18,348 nt of DNA, taken from positions 1 through 18,348 of the forward strand of contig CALBKX010000023.1 of NCBI GenBank assembly GCA_937895935.1, given 5' to 3'. The stretch comes from an uncultured Clostridia bacterium (GTDB lineage Bacteria > Bacillota > Clostridia > Christensenellales > UBA1242). A program made the translations under genes and the position numbers. Under the pieces are notes generated by a model, which searched no databases, was not told where the DNA came from, and saw nothing but the letters and a program-made list of their open reading frames with translations. Of the stretch, positions 1 to 6,941 are shown piece by piece. The first letter of the stretch is position 1. Each line of letters starts with the position of its first letter.

Positions 1-100
1 CTTCGCCAAGTGGCTTTATCCCACTAAAGGTGTTTTGATTTGAATTTACGGGTTATGACGTCCTGCGTCATCCATAAGTAAATTCATACAAAACACCTTT
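1..100. repeat. Dispersed hairpin repeat, modules D+E (copy I, cut by window start)
   Basis: Bases 1-18 repeat the sequence at 10720-10737 (CTTCGCCAAGTGGCTTTA) and are followed by a long hairpin that recurs at 10747-10824. Stem parts are AAAGGTGTTTTG (26-37) with CAAAACACCTTT (89-100), TGAATTTAC (41-49) with GTAAATTCA (78-86), and ATGACG (55-60) with CGTCAT (66-71). The hairpin starts 3 bases after the stop codon of the VirB4-like gene on the minus strand. There is no T-run after it in that direction, so it is not a standard intrinsic terminator. A role in mRNA 3'-end protection or as a REP-like mobile unit is inference. Confidence 0.8.
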
Positions 101-103
101 GTT

Positions 104-2830
104 TTATGAGAAAATCTTCCTCACATAATCACCTGCACTAATTTGAACTGTAGTTCTGTTCATTGGACTTGTGATAACAAATGCTTGCCCCACACCCGCA
201 GTAACAATACTATTTTGCTCTTCTTTATTTATTTCACCAGATTTTCTATAAAGTTCAACAAGGTCATTTAAATCTGAAGGAGCAAGTGCAAAAATAAAGG
301 AGTACTGACTGGCATTAATAACCGCAGTAGATTGACGCTCAATTTCTGGTGAACCAACAAAGTCCTTAATATTTTGGGTAATTACAATTTGCATACCACC
401 ATACTTACGAATTCTTTTTGCCATTTGTGCCATAAAGTCAAGTGCTATAGGATATTCTGGATTAATAAACATATGGGCTTCATCCACGGCAACAATAATG
501 TGTCTGTTTAATTTGTACTTTTGGTTAAAGTCTTTATTTTTAATTATTTCATTCATTAAGTATTTAAAAATAATTAACATCTGTGCGTTTGCAATAACTT
601 GGTTATTGTTTGCAAGCAAACTTTGAAAATTAAAAGAAATAAAATTTTCCTTTGTTTCAAGAGTTGTAGGTCCATTCCATAACTTACTATTACGTCCGCC
701 TTTTGCGAATTTTTTTACGTAAGTTTCAATAACCATTAAATTGGTTTTGATATACTCATTTTTTTCGGTTTTTATTCTGTTTAAAATCAATTCATATAGG
801 TCATCAAAAATTGGGAATTCTTCTGGTTTCATATTTGCAAAATCTGAATGGTCATTTATTCCTTTTGCTCTATAAACGTCAACCACGCAAGAGTTTAATG
901 CTTCAAATGCATCGCTTGACATACCTGAAAGAATAACTCTAAAAAATTGTTCCAAAAATTGCAAATGTTGAGCAAAAGTATCTGAGGTGTCAATTTCAGT
1001 TTCCTCTTCTTGTATAACTTCTCGCCCCTCTTTTTCGGCGATATATCGCTCTTGCTCGATTTCCTCTGCTGACCTTTTTCTTTGTTTCAACTGAGCAAGT
1101 AAAGAATCATCTTTTAAACTTGTAAACACGTGGAAAGGATTAATTATACCCATTGAAGATGAACCAACGTCAACTACTTTACCATTTAAATTTAAGGCAA
1201 GATTAGTATACTCGTTTTCTGGGTCAAGAATAAATATTTTGGAATTGTCTGCTGCAAAGTTTGCAAGTAATGTTTTTGTTGCATATGACTTACCAGATCC
1301 AGACTTACCAATAACCATCATGTTGCTATTAACACGTTCTCTGTCACGTTTAAAAAAGTCTATAAAAACTGGAAATTCATTGTCCCCAACATAAAAACCA
1401 TTTTTATCTTGAAGTGCAGATGATATAAAAGGGAACATTGCTGCAAGAGAGTCAGTTGGAATACCACGTTTAGCCTCTTTGCAAGCGTTACGCATTGAAA
1501 TATTACTGCTAACAAAAGCATCAACTTGCCTTCCAAACATTTCACTAAACTTAAAGCCTTCTTGTTTTAAAATTGCACGAACATCTTTTCTTGCAGGCTC
1601 TTCACAAGTGATATATACACTCGTTTCAAACAACTGTTGATTGTTGTTTTTTAATTGTAGTAATAATGTTCTAAGAGTTTGAAGGTGGGTTTGATATTCT
1701 ATTTTTTTACTTGTTGAGCCACCATGCATAATTTTGCTTTCCATTTCCATTATGGCTTTATCAATTTTCTTTTCAGATTCAAATCTTGGAATAGGTTTAA
1801 ATTTTGTAACAACTTTTGTACGGTCCAACAAATAAAAAGGAGCGGCCCACGCGTTTCCCACTTGAACAGGGAAATCTGTTATTGCAAAATGTCTATATGG
1901 TTTTCCATCAATAATGGTCCTAGATGCTTGGAACTTAATTTCATTAGGTGTTGTCCAATCATAATACTTGTTCATTGAAATAGTTTCAAGTTCACGTTCG
2001 TCAAATTCTTTTCCAAAATTAGCACGTAAAAACACAAGTAATTCGTGTCCAACCACAAGCGTACAATTGATTGTTGTAACAGCATTTTGTAATGTATTTA
2101 TAATTCCATTTACAGATGTTTCAAGTGTTTCACGATCTTTATCGTACACAATAATATAAAAATAATCTTTATATATTTTGTCTTGACGATTCATACGCTC
2201 CATTAATGCAACACGTTCTTCAAAAACGCCTGCTCTAACGTCAACTTCCGCCTGTGACATTTCACCTTCAGATTCAAGGTCCATTAATTTATTATATTTT
2301 TTGTCCTCATTATAAATATAATTATCAAGAATCATTGCCTTGTTAATTTTAATTATGCTTGCTGTTTGGTCATTTGCGATACGTGTTAACGCTTTTGACA
2401 TAGCATTTATAACCAAGTCTTGCTTTTCCTCATTCAAAAGACCGAAAACGATAGGATTAACTTCAATAACCTGTGCATAATAGTCACCAAAATCAATAAA
2501 CCTATCTTGATATAACCCTTCAAAAGGAATAATTTTTTTCATAGGCATTGCTCCACGCTTAGCCTCTTTTGAATAATATTTTGTTTGTGCAAAAAATCTA
2601 AATAAATAAACTAAGGTTTGGTATAGTCTAGTTTCATCACCTGTTTTACAAAAATAGAAAACAAACATAAAACCTATCCAAACAAAACCAAAGTAATAAT
2701 GAAATGGGAAATTTGCCGTAAAAAGACCAATTGCACCCACAGCACAAATTGCCACAAAAATCAAATCACTTGCAGTGACGCCCTTAATAATTTCAGTTTT
2801 AACCTTTGTGGTTCTAGGAATAATATACAC
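104..2830 (-). CDS. VirB4/TraC-type conjugation ATPase with fused N-terminal membrane segments
   Basis: The 908-residue protein has a Walker A motif GKSGSGKS (508-515), the following LDPENEY strand (535-541), a Walker B ending in DEAH (783-786) and the VITQNIKDF segment (816-824). This is the layout of VirB4-family ATPases that power type IV secretion and conjugation at the inner membrane. Residues about 20-62 form two hydrophobic segments, as in the small PrgI/VirB3-like proteins that are usually separate genes, so this looks like a VirB3-VirB4 fusion. A charged, probably coiled-coil insert lies at about 575-617. The start is GTG, chosen because GGAGGGG (2835-2841) sits 4 nt upstream. Its upstream neighbours are a pseudouridine synthase and a repair gene, and no other conjugation gene is visible, so it may be an orphan or the edge of an element that continues to the left. 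The ATPase family is secure; the role is not. Confidence 0.9.
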   Translation of the reverse strand: MYIIPRTTKVKTEIIKGVTASDLIFVAICAVGAIGLFTANFPFHYYFGFVWIGFMFVFYFCKTGDETRLYQTLVYLFRFFAQTKYYSKEAKRGAMPMKKIIPFEGLYQDRFIDFGDYYAQVIEVNPIVFGLLNEEKQDLVINAMSKALTRIANDQTASIIKINKAMILDNYIYNEDKKYNKLMDLESEGEMSQAEVDVRAGVFEERVALMERMNRQDKIYKDYFYIIVYDKDRETLETSVNGIINTLQNAVTTINCTLVVGHELLVFLRANFGKEFDERELETISMNKYYDWTTPNEIKFQASRTIIDGKPYRHFAITDFPVQVGNAWAAPFYLLDRTKVVTKFKPIPRFESEKKIDKAIMEMESKIMHGGSTSKKIEYQTHLQTLRTLLLQLKNNNQQLFETSVYITCEEPARKDVRAILKQEGFKFSEMFGRQVDAFVSSNISMRNACKEAKRGIPTDSLAAMFPFISSALQDKNGFYVGDNEFPVFIDFFKRDRERVNSNMMVIGKSGSGKSYATKTLLANFAADNSKIFILDPENEYTNLALNLNGKVVDVGSSSMGIINPFHVFTSLKDDSLLAQLKQRKRSAEEIEQERYIAEKEGREVIQEEETEIDTSDTFAQHLQFLEQFFRVILSGMSSDAFEALNSCVVDVYRAKGINDHSDFANMKPEEFPIFDDLYELILNRIKTEKNEYIKTNLMVIETYVKKFAKGGRNSKLWNGPTTLETKENFISFNFQSLLANNNQVIANAQMLIIFKYLMNEIIKNKDFNQKYKLNRHIIVAVDEAHMFINPEYPIALDFMAQMAKRIRKYGGMQIVITQNIKDFVGSPEIERQSTAVINASQYSFIFALAPSDLNDLVELYRKSGEINKEEQNSIVTAGVGQAFVITSPMNRTTVQISAGDYVRKIFS

Positions 2831-2898
2831 TTTTCCCCTCCTAACATACCCAAAACTTTATTTTAAAATTAAATTAAAAAATATTTAAATATATATTT

Positions 2899-2927
2899 AA
2901 TATACAGCATTATCTAAAAAAAATCAA
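2899..2927 (-). promoter_or_regulatory. Candidate promoter of the VirB4-like gene
   Basis: On the minus strand TTGATT (2927-2922) and TATATT (2904-2899) are 17 bp apart in a very AT-rich gap between the AlkD-like and VirB4-like genes. No terminator is visible after the AlkD-like gene, so read-through from the rluA-alkD unit is also possible. The region is so AT-rich that chance matches are likely. Confidence 0.4.
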
Positions 2928-2934
2928 AATATTG

Positions 2935-3666
2935 TTAAATATTTTTAATTAAACTTTTTAATGACATTTTTAATTCATTTTTAATTCTAAAACTATCATT
3001 ACATTTTGACACTACTTTTCTTAAGATAAATATATTATTTTCATTTTTATTAAAATTTTTATAATTATTTAAAAATTTAATTGTTTTTTCTGGAAAATAA
3101 ATAATTAATTCACAAATTAGCCAAGAAATTGCCATTTTTACATAATATTCGTTTTCATTATGACAATTGTCTATAAGCATAAGAATTTTATCAGTACATT
3201 CCTCATATTTTGCAAATTTCAACAATAAAACAAAAGCAAATCTTCTAACAAATACTTTTTCGCTTTTTATTAATACACAAGAAAAATTATAAACTGTGTT
3301 AAAATCGGTTCTTTTTACAAAAGGTTTAATGGTATCCGTGCATACCCACGAATCCACATTTATTAAAAGATTGTTAATAAGTACTTTTTGTAAATCAAAG
3401 TCTTTTATAAAATTGATTATCAATGCACTTAAAATATCATTTTCAATATATTCTTGAGGTTGAAGCATTAAAAAAGCTTGCAAATTACCTTTTGCGATTT
3501 TTTTTGCGAGTTCTCTTAAAATAGGAATTTTAATTGCAAGCGTCTGTTTTTGTGTTGCATAAATCCTCTTTGTCCAAATTGCTTTTTCCATATTCGCAAG
3601 CGAAAGTAGGTAATTATTAAATTCATTAAAATCATTTTTAGTCCAACAATCCTTAATTAAATCCAT
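2935..3666 (-). CDS. AlkD-like DNA alkylation repair family protein (HEAT-repeat)
   Basis: The 243-residue protein matches the short DNA alkylation repair family (PF08713 type). Features are the motif KQTLAIKIPILRELAKKI (about 40-57), the VDSWVCTD block (104-111) that corresponds to the family NW-CD segment, VRRFAFVLLLKFA in the middle, and NEYYVKMAISWLICE towards the C-terminus. Members are all-helical HEAT-like proteins; AlkD removes bulky or charged alkylated bases by a non-base-flipping glycosylase mechanism. The ATG follows the stop of the upstream RluA gene with no gap (TAAATG), and AGAGG lies 6 nt upstream inside that gene, so the two are translationally coupled. Activity on DNA is inferred from family; many short members are uncharacterised. 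Confidence 0.8.
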   Translation of the reverse strand: MDLIKDCWTKNDFNEFNNYLLSLANMEKAIWTKRIYATQKQTLAIKIPILRELAKKIAKGNLQAFLMLQPQEYIENDILSALIINFIKDFDLQKVLINNLLINVDSWVCTDTIKPFVKRTDFNTVYNFSCVLIKSEKVFVRRFAFVLLLKFAKYEECTDKILMLIDNCHNENEYYVKMAISWLICELIIYFPEKTIKFLNNYKNFNKNENNIFILRKVVSKCNDSFRIKNELKMSLKSLIKNI

Positions 3667-4506
3667 TTAAAACCTCTCATCTAATTCGATGTTTAAATTG
3701 TTAAGATAATTTAGGAAAGAATTTTGAGGAATATTAAAAATTATTTTGTACGCTTTAAGATGTTGTGTTTTTGCTTTATATTTAGAATTAATTTCATTTT
3801 TTCCATATTTACCATCACCAATTATATAAATTTTGTTAAATGCTAAATGTGCCCTTATTTGATGGGTTTTGCCATCCTTTATTTTTACAGAAAGCAAACA
3901 AGTTCCACCACTACTTTTTAGAACTTGATATTCGGTGTATATTTCCACACCACCTAAAATTTTGTTGTTAAAAATTTTGACTTGACTTTCTTCTTTATTT
4001 TTAACTAAATATCCATGCAACATTTTGTGGTTTTCAGTTTTACCCACAACTTCCGCATAATACAACTTTTCAACATTTCCTTTTTTAAATTGATTGATAA
4101 GTTCCTTTTGCGTTTCGATGTTTTTAGCAAAAACAACAAGCCCCAAAGTGTTTCTATCCAAACGATGAACTGCAAAAACATTTTTGTTTTGTTTAATTAA
4201 TTCAGTTTGCACATTAAATTCACCATCACAAGTTTCAATGCCTTTCCCTTTATCAATAAAAATAACATTTTGATCCTCATATACAATTTTAAATAAATCC
4301 TTTTTGCTTGCATTGTCTGGAACATAAATTGTAATTTTATCGCCTTCTAAAATAGGAGAATTTTCTTTAATTCTAACTCCATTTACAATGATATCCTTTT
4401 GCCTTAAAGCACAAGTTAAGGCAGAATAAGTTACAAAAGGACACTGTTTTTCTAAAACTTTTAATATTTTATCAGACTTTTTGGCAACTGTTTCAATTTT
4501 TTTCAT
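3667..4506 (-). CDS. RluA-family rRNA/tRNA pseudouridine synthase
   Basis: This 279-residue protein begins with an S4-like RNA-binding region (about 12-62, including VNGVRIKENSPILEGDKITI). The catalytic motif HRLDRNTLGLVVFAK (114-128) follows, with D117 as the expected nucleophilic aspartate, and then the conserved GKTHQIRAHL segment (212-221). These are the signatures of RluA/RluC/RluD enzymes, which isomerise uridines in 23S rRNA or tRNA. The exact target cannot be read from the sequence. It heads a two-gene operon with the AlkD-like gene. The ATG has no ribosome binding site; an extended -10 ends 6 nt before it, so the mRNA is probably leaderless. Confidence 0.92.
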   Translation of the reverse strand: MKKIETVAKKSDKILKVLEKQCPFVTYSALTCALRQKDIIVNGVRIKENSPILEGDKITIYVPDNASKKDLFKIVYEDQNVIFIDKGKGIETCDGEFNVQTELIKQNKNVFAVHRLDRNTLGLVVFAKNIETQKELINQFKKGNVEKLYYAEVVGKTENHKMLHGYLVKNKEESQVKIFNNKILGGVEIYTEYQVLKSSGGTCLLSVKIKDGKTHQIRAHLAFNKIYIIGDGKYGKNEINSKYKAKTQHLKAYKIIFNIPQNSFLNYLNNLNIELDERF

Positions 4507-4512
4507 ATAAAA

Positions 4513-4521
4513 ATTATAGCA
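4513..4521 (-). promoter_or_regulatory. Extended -10 promoter of the rluA-alkD operon, leaderless
   Basis: On the minus strand TGCTATAAT (4521-4513) is an extended -10 element. Counting 7 bases from its last T puts +1 at 4506, the A of the ATG. No clear -35 is visible (ATGCAA at the 17-bp position), which fits an extended -10 promoter. No Shine-Dalgarno sequence precedes the start. Confidence 0.65.
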
Positions 4522-4598
4522 TAATTTTACAAAATTTGCATTAAAAATGTAGATTTTTTATTAAGTAATGTAGTATATTATAAGTGTAGGAGGTTATT

Positions 4599-4820
4599 AT
4601 GGCAAAAAAAAGTGATTATTTTGGTCTTGGTTATATAGTCAGTGTTATTTTGGCTATTATTCCAGTTACATCTTGGATTTGCGGAGCAATTACTCGTTTC
4701 CAAGAAGGAAAATTTGTTGCAGGCATAATTAGATTAATATTTGGTTTCAATATTATTTGGATATTAGATTTAATCTTTATGATTTTCAACAAAAGCATTT
4801 GCAGATTGCTTAATGTGTAA
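4599..4820 (+). CDS. Small two-helix membrane protein, unknown function
   Basis: The 73-residue protein has hydrophobic segments at about 10-31 (YIVSVILAIIPVTSWICGAI) and 38-64, with a short charged loop (RFQEGK) between and a basic tail (KSICRLLNV). A perfect AGGAGG (4588-4593) lies 5 nt before the ATG. The sequence looks like a small conserved membrane protein, but I cannot assign a role. It is a single-gene unit closed by its own terminator at 4828-4869. TATTAT near 4576 may be its -10; no good -35 is visible. Confidence 0.8.
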   Translation: MAKKSDYFGLGYIVSVILAIIPVTSWICGAITRFQEGKFVAGIIRLIFGFNIIWILDLIFMIFNKSICRLLNV

Positions 4821-4826
4821 AACCTT

Positions 4827-4869
4827 AAAAAAAGTTGTAATAGAATTACATTTCTGTTACAACTTTTTT
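4827..4869. terminator. Intrinsic terminator after the small membrane protein gene
   Basis: GTTGTAA (4834-4840) pairs with TTACAAC (4857-4863), extended by A-run/T-run pairing, giving a stem of about 13 bp that ends in TTTTTTA. The A-run on the other flank would let it work on the minus strand too. Confidence 0.85.
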
Positions 4870-4997
4870 ACATTAATAAAAAACTTCATCATCTAAAAAT
4901 CAAAGTTTTCCCCGCAAGACGAAAAGAAAAGTAACGTCACTATTTAAGTTTGTGATGTTAAATGTTTTTTGTTTGCTATAGTATACCGCCCTTGAGT
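4870..4997. other. Non-coding stretch with no recognised feature
   Basis: I see no gene, RNA or regulatory site here. It leads directly into the hairpin-repeat cluster. Confidence 0.5.
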
Positions 4998-5228
4998 TGT
5001 AAATGCTTTGCTTGAAGCGAGTAAAACAAAAGCGGTAGTCCGTCATTTGGTGGACTACCAGCTAAAGTTACTTTAGTGAAAGCAATCGTTTACATATATT
5101 TAACCTCTCCGTCAAAAAATCAAAGATTTTTCGCCACCTCTCCTTGGCAGGCGAGGAAAAATATTGATTAATCAGAAACATTAAAACATTTTTAACACTT
5201 CGAAGTCACACCTCGCCAAGTGGCTTTA
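4998..5228. repeat. Dispersed hairpin repeat, modules A-B-C-D (copy II)
   Basis: Module A (4998-5095) is an imperfect hairpin starting TGTAAATGCTTTGCTT and ending GTTTACA, with inner stem GGTAGTCC (5034-5041)/GGACTACC (5052-5059). Module B (5102-5156) has the frame CCTCTCCG...CCACCTCTCCTTGGCA with inner stem AAAAATC/GATTTTT (5115-5121/5125-5131). Module C (about 5164-5206) shares TGATTAATCA-AAACATTAAAACATTTTTAACACTTCGAAG with 10673-10713. Module D (about 5212-5228) is TCGCCAAGTGGCTTTA. The same order occurs in copy IV. Confidence 0.85.
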
Positions 5229-5239
5229 TACTTTTTTTT

Positions 5240-5360
5240 ATTATAATCGTCCTTATTTTCACCTAGATGTAAATGCTTTGCTTGAACGATACCCGAGTAG
5301 CACTTAACCGTCTTTTAGCGGTTAAATGCTAAAGCTCAAAGTGAAATCAAACATTTAAAT
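5240..5360. repeat. Dispersed hairpin repeat, modules F-A (copy III)
   Basis: This starts with a lead-in (ATTATAATCG-CCTT) shared with 18186-18198. Module A follows, from AGATGTAAATGCTTTGCTTGAA (about 5266) to AAACATTTAAAT (5349-5360), with inner stem TTAACCG (5304-5310)/CGGTTAA (5319-5325). The element ends 4 bases from the rubrerythrin stop codon, so it forms the 3' end of that transcript. No T-run follows it. Confidence 0.8.
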
Positions 5361-5364
5361 CTTT

Positions 5365-5898
5365 TTAATAATTTTCTTCCAAAATTTTAAAGTAACTTTG
5401 CGGATGATTACATACAGGGCAAGTTTCAGGTGCACTTTTTCCAACATGAATATGTCCACAATTTGTACAAATCCACACTTTTTCGTCTTTTTTAACAAAA
5501 ACTTGATTTTCCTTAATATTTTTAGCAAGTTTTAAATAACGTTCCTCATGGCGTTTTTCAATGTTTGCAACACCTTCAAATTGGCAGGCAATATCTTCAA
5601 ACCCTTCTTCCCTAGCCTCAATTGCCATTTTTTTATACATATCTGTCCATTCACCATTTTCACCAGCAGCTGCTGCCAAAAGATTTGAGTAAGTATCATT
5701 GATACCACCCAAATGTTTAAACCAAAGTTTTGCGTGTTCCATTTCATTTTTTGCAGTTTCTTCAAAAATTTCTGCAATTTGATTGAATCCTTCTTTTTTT
5801 GCTTTTGATGCAAAATATGTATATTTATTTCTGGCTTGACTTTCACCAGCGAATGCTTTTAATAAATTTGCTTCAGTTTTACTACCTTTAAGTTCCAT
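5365..5898 (-). CDS. Rubrerythrin
   Basis: The 177-residue protein has the ferritin-like diiron domain and a C-terminal rubredoxin domain. Expected iron ligands are visible: E19 (GESQARNKY), E52 and H55 (NEMEHAKLW), E94 and E97 (IEAREEG), E114 and H117 (IEKRHEER). The rubredoxin [FeS4] site is CTNC (144-147) and CPVC (160-163). Rubrerythrins reduce hydrogen peroxide in the cytoplasm of anaerobes, so this supports an anaerobic lifestyle. AGAGG lies 8 nt before the ATG. It is probably monocistronic, with its own promoter inside the end of the 149-aa gene upstream and a hairpin repeat directly after the stop. I give no symbol because several paralogue names exist. Confidence 0.96.
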   Translation of the reverse strand: MELKGSKTEANLLKAFAGESQARNKYTYFASKAKKEGFNQIAEIFEETAKNEMEHAKLWFKHLGGINDTYSNLLAAAAGENGEWTDMYKKMAIEAREEGFEDIACQFEGVANIEKRHEERYLKLAKNIKENQVFVKKDEKVWICTNCGHIHVGKSAPETCPVCNHPQSYFKILEENY

Positions 5899-5921
5899 AA
5901 TTTTTACCTCTCTTTATTCAA

Positions 5922-5951
5922 ATTTTATCAAAAATTAAATAAGTGTGTCAA
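5922..5951 (-). promoter_or_regulatory. Promoter of rubrerythrin
   Basis: On the minus strand TTGACA (5951-5946) and TAAAAT (5927-5922) are 18 bp apart. The -35 and part of the spacer overlap the last codons of the 149-aa gene. The leader would be only about 15-20 nt and would include the AGAGG site. Confidence 0.65.
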
Positions 5952-6384
5952 ATATTTCTTGCTTACTAGTTTTGATAATACCCGAAAAACTTTGTATATC
6001 ATTTTCAAAAATAAAACTATATTTGACGTTTTTGATTGGCATAAACGTATTTACAGCAGTTATTTCACTTTCTTTAAAATTTATCAAGACTGTATAATCA
6101 AACTTTAACGTCAAATGATAGATATCATACATCTTACCATTCATCTTATAACAATTATAATCTAAAAAGTCTATAAAAAAAGAGTTATACTTACCTTCCA
6201 AATAACAAATTTTTACATTTTTGCTTTCTAAAAAAGACTGTAAAATATATTGCCCTTCTTCAATATAAAATACATTATACATTTCTTCATAAATCAATTT
6301 TTCCAAAAACATACATGTATTATTAAATAAAGCATCGGACATATTTTCATAAGGTTTTCTAAAAATTAAACACCTTTTTACCAT
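5935..6384 (-). CDS. Unknown 149-aa protein under divergent operator control
   Basis: I do not recognise this protein. It is soluble-looking, with no signal peptide or membrane helix, and rich in Phe, Tyr, Asn and Lys. The C-terminal half reads as alternating beta strands (YHLTLKFDYTVLINF, KNVKYSFIF). It has the intrinsic look of a small accessory protein with an Xre partner. The ATG at 6384 is favoured because a consensus promoter puts +1 exactly there and no ribosome binding site precedes either this ATG or the next one (codon 15). It is divergent to the Xre-type gene and shares a palindromic operator with it, so the pair is probably one regulatory unit. Confidence 0.7.
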   Translation of the reverse strand: MVKRCLIFRKPYENMSDALFNNTCMFLEKLIYEEMYNVFYIEEGQYILQSFLESKNVKICYLEGKYNSFFIDFLDYNCYKMNGKMYDIYHLTLKFDYTVLINFKESEITAVNTFMPIKNVKYSFIFENDIQSFSGIIKTSKQEIFDTLI

Positions 6385-6390
6385 ACACTA

Positions 6391-6419
6391 ATTATATCAT
6401 TTGAATTATGGTAAGTCAA
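6391..6419 (-). promoter_or_regulatory. Promoter of the 149-aa gene, leaderless
   Basis: On the minus strand TTGACT (6419-6414) and TATAAT (6396-6391) are 17 bp apart. Seven bases after the last T is 6384, the A of the ATG. The -35 lies in the inner palindrome and the spacer lies in the left arm of the outer one, so a protein bound there should block RNA polymerase. Confidence 0.75.
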
Positions 6420-6441
6420 ATACTTACAACATTCAAATGAT
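6396..6441. promoter_or_regulatory. Nested palindrome operator between the 149-aa gene and the Xre gene
   Basis: The perfect 11-bp inverted repeat ATCATTTGAAT (6396-6406)/ATTCAAATGAT (6431-6441) encloses a second one, GTAAGT (6411-6416)/ACTTAC (6422-6427). Such nested dyads are typical binding sites for dimeric HTH proteins, and an Xre-type gene starts 47 bp away. That this regulator binds here is inference. Confidence 0.7.
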
Positions 6442-6487
6442 GTATATTTTTAATGCTTCGTACTTATGATATTTGTATGGAGGACAT

Positions 6488-6727
6488 ATGAACATTGGAA
6501 AAATTGTTGGCAAAAGAATAAAAGAGCTATTATATAAAAACAATATGTCAATTTATAGATTATCTAAAATCACTTGTTTAAGAGAAGGTACAATAAGCAA
6601 TCTTGTAAAAGGACGTTCGGAAAATGTGTTAGTTTCAACACTATACTTAATAAGCAGTGCTTTTAATATGGATATACTAGAGTTTTTAGCGCCTGATGAT
6701 TTTAGAAATGATAAAATTGAAGTTTAA
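6488..6727 (+). CDS. Xre/Cro-type HTH transcriptional regulator (small)
   Basis: The 79-residue protein is almost entirely one lambda-Cro/Xre helix-turn-helix domain: KRIKELLYKNNMSIYRLSKITCL, then the recognition helix region REGTISNLVKGRSENV, then helices reaching the acidic tail. The start at 6488 is preferred over an in-frame ATG at 6473 because GGAGG (6479-6483) sits 4 nt before it and would lie inside the longer frame. It probably represses the divergent 149-aa gene, and perhaps itself, through the nested palindrome. TATGAT (6465-6470) may be its -10; the -35 is poor. It could also be a HipB-like partner of the convergent kinases, but the gene order does not show this. Confidence 0.88.
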   Translation: MNIGKIVGKRIKELLYKNNMSIYRLSKITCLREGTISNLVKGRSENVLVSTLYLISSAFNMDILEFLAPDDFRNDKIEV

Positions 6728-6793
6728 AAAACATCACTTTTATGGTTAATAAAAATCCTCAGTTTAAACAAGTTAAAATGTTATAATGAGCAA

Positions 6794-6841
6794 GATTAAA
6801 AAATACCCCAAAAAGTATCTAACTTTTTGGGGGCATTTTTT
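6794..6841. terminator. Bidirectional intrinsic terminator between the Xre gene and the HipA-like operon
   Basis: CCCCAAAAAGT (6806-6816) and ACTTTTTGGGG (6822-6832) form a perfect 11-bp stem with a 5-nt loop. On the plus strand it is followed by CATTTTTT and on the minus strand by TATTTTTTAATC, so it can end both convergent transcripts. Confidence 0.92.
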
Positions 6842-6941
6842 GTCTTATTTATTACGGGAAAATTATAATCTATGTATTTTTTTGAAAAATAATTATTTTT
6901 TACTTATTTATTTTTAATTTTTAATTAAATTTAAATATGTT

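Noticed and set aside
1..100. Module E as an intrinsic terminator of the VirB4-like gene
   Set aside because: The stem is long enough, but no T-run follows on the minus strand.
4870..5364. tRNA or structured RNA gene in the repeat cluster
   Set aside because: The hairpins do not form a cloverleaf and match the dispersed repeat modules instead.
6473..6487. Upstream ATG for the Xre-type gene
   Set aside because: It has no ribosome binding site, and the GGAGG for the ATG at 6488 lies inside this extension.
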